Shown: positions 61,872-64,000 of the stretch, piece by piece
Layout: every line of letters begins with the position of its first letter
How positions within the stretch are numbered: the first letter of the stretch is position 1
NCBI RefSeq assembly: GCF_001426885.1
Contig: NZ_LMFP01000028.1
Coordinates: forward strand, 991,216-1,055,215
Direction of reading: 5' to 3'
Length of the DNA stretch: 64,000 nucleotides
Source of the DNA: Pelomonas sp. Root1444
Lineage (GTDB): Bacteria > Pseudomonadota > Gammaproteobacteria > Burkholderiales > Burkholderiaceae_C
Made by a program: the position numbers and the translations under genes
The notes under the pieces: generated by a model
What the model was told of the DNA's origin: nothing
The model's database searches: none
Seen by the model: only the letters and a program-made list of their open reading frames with translations

Positions 61872-63548
61872 ATGACATCCGAAGAAATCCTGGCCCAGTT
61901 CGGACCCCGCGAGTCCATGGAGTACGACGTGGTCGTCGTCGGCGGCGGCCCCGCCGGCTTGGCCACGGCCATCCGCCTGAAGCAGGTTAAGCCCGATGCC
62001 AATGTGGTCGTGCTCGAGAAGGGTTCGGAGCCCGGCGCCCACATCCTGTCCGGCGCGGTGATGGACCCGCGCGCCATGACCGAGCTGTTCGCGAACTGGA
62101 AGGAGCTCGGCGCACCACTGAACCAGGCCGTGACCGGCGACGACGTGCTGTTCCTGTCCGAGACCGGCAGCAACCGCACGCCCGACTGGGTCGTGCCGCG
62201 CAACTTCCACAACGACGGCTGCTACGTCATCAGCCTGTCCGACGTCGTCAAGTGGATGGCCAGCCAAGCCGAGGCGCTGGGCGTCGAGATCTTCCCGGGC
62301 TTCGCGGCCGCCGAGGTGCTCTACGACGAGCAGGGCCGCGTCAAGGGCGTGGCCACCGGCAACATGGGCCTGGGCAAGGACGGCGAGCCGACCGACCACT
62401 TCCAGCTGGGCATGGAGTTGCTGGGCAAATACACCGTGTTTGCCGAAGGCGCACGCGGCCACCTGGGCAAGCAGCTGCTGGAGAAGTTCAAGCTGACCCA
62501 AGGCAAGGACACGCAGACCTATGCCATCGGCATCAAGGAGCTGTGGGAGATCCCCGCCGACAAGGCGCAGCCGGGCAAGGTGGTGCACACCGCCGGCTGG
62601 CCGATGGAAGGCGACACCTTCGGCGGCGGCTTCCTGTACCACCTGGCTGACAACAAGGTCACGCTGGGCTTCGTCATCGGCCTGGACTACGACAACCCCT
62701 ACCTGAGCCCCTTCGAGGAGATGCAGCGCTGGAAGGCCCACCCGGCCATCCGCGCCCACATCGAAGGCGGCAAGCGCATCGGCTACGGCGCGCGCGCCAT
62801 CAACAACGGCACGCCGCAGGCCCTGCCCAAGACCGTCTTCCCCGGCGGCTGCCTGATCGGCTGCGATGCCGGCTACCTGAACGCCGCCCGCATCAAGGGC
62901 AGCCACGCCGCCATCAAGAGCGGCATGCTGGCCGCGGAGGCCCTGGCCCCCGCGCTGGACGCCGGCCGCGCCCAGGACGAGCTGGCCGCCTACCCCGAGG
63001 CCTTCGAGAAGAGCTGGCTGAACGAAGAGCTGCAGCAAACGCGCAACTTCAAGCTGTGGTTCAAGAAGGGCAAGACCACCGGCCAGCTGATGACCGGCAT
63101 CGAGCAGTGGCTGCTGCCCAAGCTGGGCATCAAGAGCCCGCCGTGGACGCTGCACAACCACAAGGCCGACAGCGCCTCGCTGCGCCCGGCCGCCGAGTGC
63201 ACGCCCATCACCTACCCCAAGCCCGACGGCAAGCTGACCTTCGATCGCCTGTCGTCGGTGTTCATCTCCAACACCAACCACGAAGAGAACCAGCCGGCGC
63301 ACCTGACGCTGAAGAACAACGCCATCCCCGTGCAGGTCAACCTTGCCAAATACGCCGGCCCCGAGGCCCGCTACTGCCCGGCCGGTGTCTACGAGTTCGT
63401 GCCCAACGAGGCCGGCGGCGGCGAACGGCTGCAGATCAACGCGCAGAACTGCGTGCATTGCAAGACCTGCGACATCAAGGACCCGACGCAGAACATCGTC
63501 TGGGTGACGCCCGAGGGCGGCGGCGGGCCCAACTACGCCGGCATGTAG
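61872..63548 (+). CDS. electron transfer flavoprotein-ubiquinone oxidoreductase
   Basis: A 558-residue full-length ETF-QO. The FAD motif is VVVVGGGPAGLATAIRL (about residues 19-35). The ubiquinone/FAD central regions FAEGARGHLGKQL and GDTFGGGFLYHL are present. A C-terminal [4Fe-4S] domain has Cys502 (YCPAGVYEF) and Cys527, Cys530 and Cys533 (NCVHCKTC). It passes electrons from ETF, and so from acyl-CoA dehydrogenases, to ubiquinone at the inner membrane. No etfAB genes are in this window. Confidence 0.96.
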   Translation: MTSEEILAQFGPRESMEYDVVVVGGGPAGLATAIRLKQVKPDANVVVLEKGSEPGAHILSGAVMDPRAMTELFANWKELGAPLNQAVTGDDVLFLSETGSNRTPDWVVPRNFHNDGCYVISLSDVVKWMASQAEALGVEIFPGFAAAEVLYDEQGRVKGVATGNMGLGKDGEPTDHFQLGMELLGKYTVFAEGARGHLGKQLLEKFKLTQGKDTQTYAIGIKELWEIPADKAQPGKVVHTAGWPMEGDTFGGGFLYHLADNKVTLGFVIGLDYDNPYLSPFEEMQRWKAHPAIRAHIEGGKRIGYGARAINNGTPQALPKTVFPGGCLIGCDAGYLNAARIKGSHAAIKSGMLAAEALAPALDAGRAQDELAAYPEAFEKSWLNEELQQTRNFKLWFKKGKTTGQLMTGIEQWLLPKLGIKSPPWTLHNHKADSASLRPAAECTPITYPKPDGKLTFDRLSSVFISNTNHEENQPAHLTLKNNAIPVQVNLAKYAGPEARYCPAGVYEFVPNEAGGGERLQINAQNCVHCKTCDIKDPTQNIVWVTPEGGGGPNYAGM

Positions 63549-63567
63549 ACTGCGCCGCGCAAGCCAC

Positions 63568-63600
63568 AAGCCAGCACCGCCCAGCGCGTGCTGGCTTTTT
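63568..63600 (+). terminator. rho-independent terminator of the ETF-QO gene
   Basis: A 10-bp stem (AAGCCAGCAC/GTGCTGGCTT) with a 10-base loop ends in TTTTT, 20 bp after the ETF-QO stop. Confidence 0.88.
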
Positions 63601-63651
63601 CATTTGTCGAGCGGCCGCAGAGCCGGATGTCCCACCCCTCGCTGTCAAGAA

Positions 63652-64000
63652 ATGCGTTCGTCCTTCCTCGCGCCGCTGCTGCTGTTGGCGGCCACGCTGT
63701 GCGCCCAGCACGCGGCCGCGCAAACCCCGGACGCCCCGCAAGCGCTCAAGCCGCTGACGGCGGATGAAGCGTTTGGCGGCGTCGCCTTCGCGGAGCCACG
63801 GCTCTCGCCCGACGGCCGCTACCTGGCGCTGCTGGCCGCTCGCGAGGGGCGCATGGCGCTGAGCATCTTCGACCTGGCGCGCAGCCAGTACGTCTCGCAC
63901 CTGCGCTTCACCGACGCCGACATCGCCGCCCCGCGCTGGGTGGGCGGTGAGCATCTCGTCTACACGCTGGCCCAGCGGGGCCAGAGCCGCAAGACGATGT
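63652..64000 (+). CDS. exported S9-family (prolyl oligopeptidase-like) peptidase, N-terminal part
   Basis: The first 116 codons are present and then the window ends. A signal peptide (LLLLAATLCAQHAAA) precedes LTADEAFGGVAFAEPRLSPDGRYLALLA, the first beta-propeller blade pattern of exported S9 peptidases. The catalytic domain is outside the window. The start has no strong ribosome site. It is preceded by the ETF-QO terminator. Confidence 0.75.
   Translation, partial: MRSSFLAPLLLLAATLCAQHAAAQTPDAPQALKPLTADEAFGGVAFAEPRLSPDGRYLALLAAREGRMALSIFDLARSQYVSHLRFTDADIAAPRWVGGEHLVYTLAQRGQSRKTM

Noticed and set aside
1-64000. Mobile elements, CRISPR arrays, prophage or toxin-antitoxin genes
   Set aside because: No transposase, integrase, regular short repeats or phage proteins were found in any frame examined.

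Overview
The window is high-GC DNA, densely packed with genes and with many 1- or 4-base start/stop overlaps. TonB-dependent receptors, an ETF-ubiquinone oxidoreductase, an Orn/RsgA/PhhB/PabB-type housekeeping set and DUF1289/DUF2087/DUF3047 proteins together suggest a free-living betaproteobacterium of the order Burkholderiales, of the Roseateles/Mitsuaria/Rubrivivax kind. That placement is inferred from gene content and composition; no rRNA is present to confirm it. No tRNA, rRNA, insertion sequence, prophage or CRISPR array was seen.

Bases 1-23214 form one carbohydrate locus that reads best as an O-acetylated (galacto)glucomannan utilization system. It holds a GH27 alpha-galactosidase (cut by the window edge), a GPH-type sugar symporter, a LacI regulator, a fructokinase, a GH1 beta-glucosidase, two flavin-dependent tryptophan-halogenase-like proteins, a TonB-dependent receptor, a GH2 beta-mannosidase, and a seven-gene operon. 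The operon encodes a sugar-binding protein, two ABC permeases, a cellobiose 2-epimerase-like protein, a double SGNH/CE2 esterase, a mannose isomerase-like protein and a GH5 endoglucanase/glucomannanase. The proposed flow is outer-surface cleavage and deacetylation, TonB uptake, inner-membrane import, cutting of oligosaccharides by GH1/GH2/GH27, and mannose to fructose to fructose 6-phosphate by isomerase plus fructokinase. A CTAAACA-type motif recurs in the control regions and is a candidate operator for the LacI protein.

Bases 23219-43034 are mostly housekeeping or general metabolism: a TetR-controlled NAD(P)-binding reductase, an RhlE-type RNA helicase with a long leader, a subtilase, a PabB-PabC fusion, Orn, an M48 protease-PhhB-RsgA-lipoprotein operon, short-chain dehydrogenases, a CsgG-like protein with an SH3 tail, a penicillin-acylase-family hydrolase, and an orphan branched-chain-type binding protein divergent from an orphan histidine kinase.

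Bases 43089-50380 are a compact sucrose locus: LacI regulator, TonB-dependent receptor, fructokinase, MFS symporter and sucrose phosphorylase, with a perfect 18-bp palindrome upstream of the receptor. Bases 50426-64000 hold an MHS-family transporter with a large inserted loop, a DsbA-like isomerase and small conserved proteins, two cyanophycinases (one cytosolic, one exported) divergent from a third TonB-dependent receptor, a thioesterase/DUF480/SDR operon, ETF-ubiquinone oxidoreductase, and the start of an S9 peptidase.
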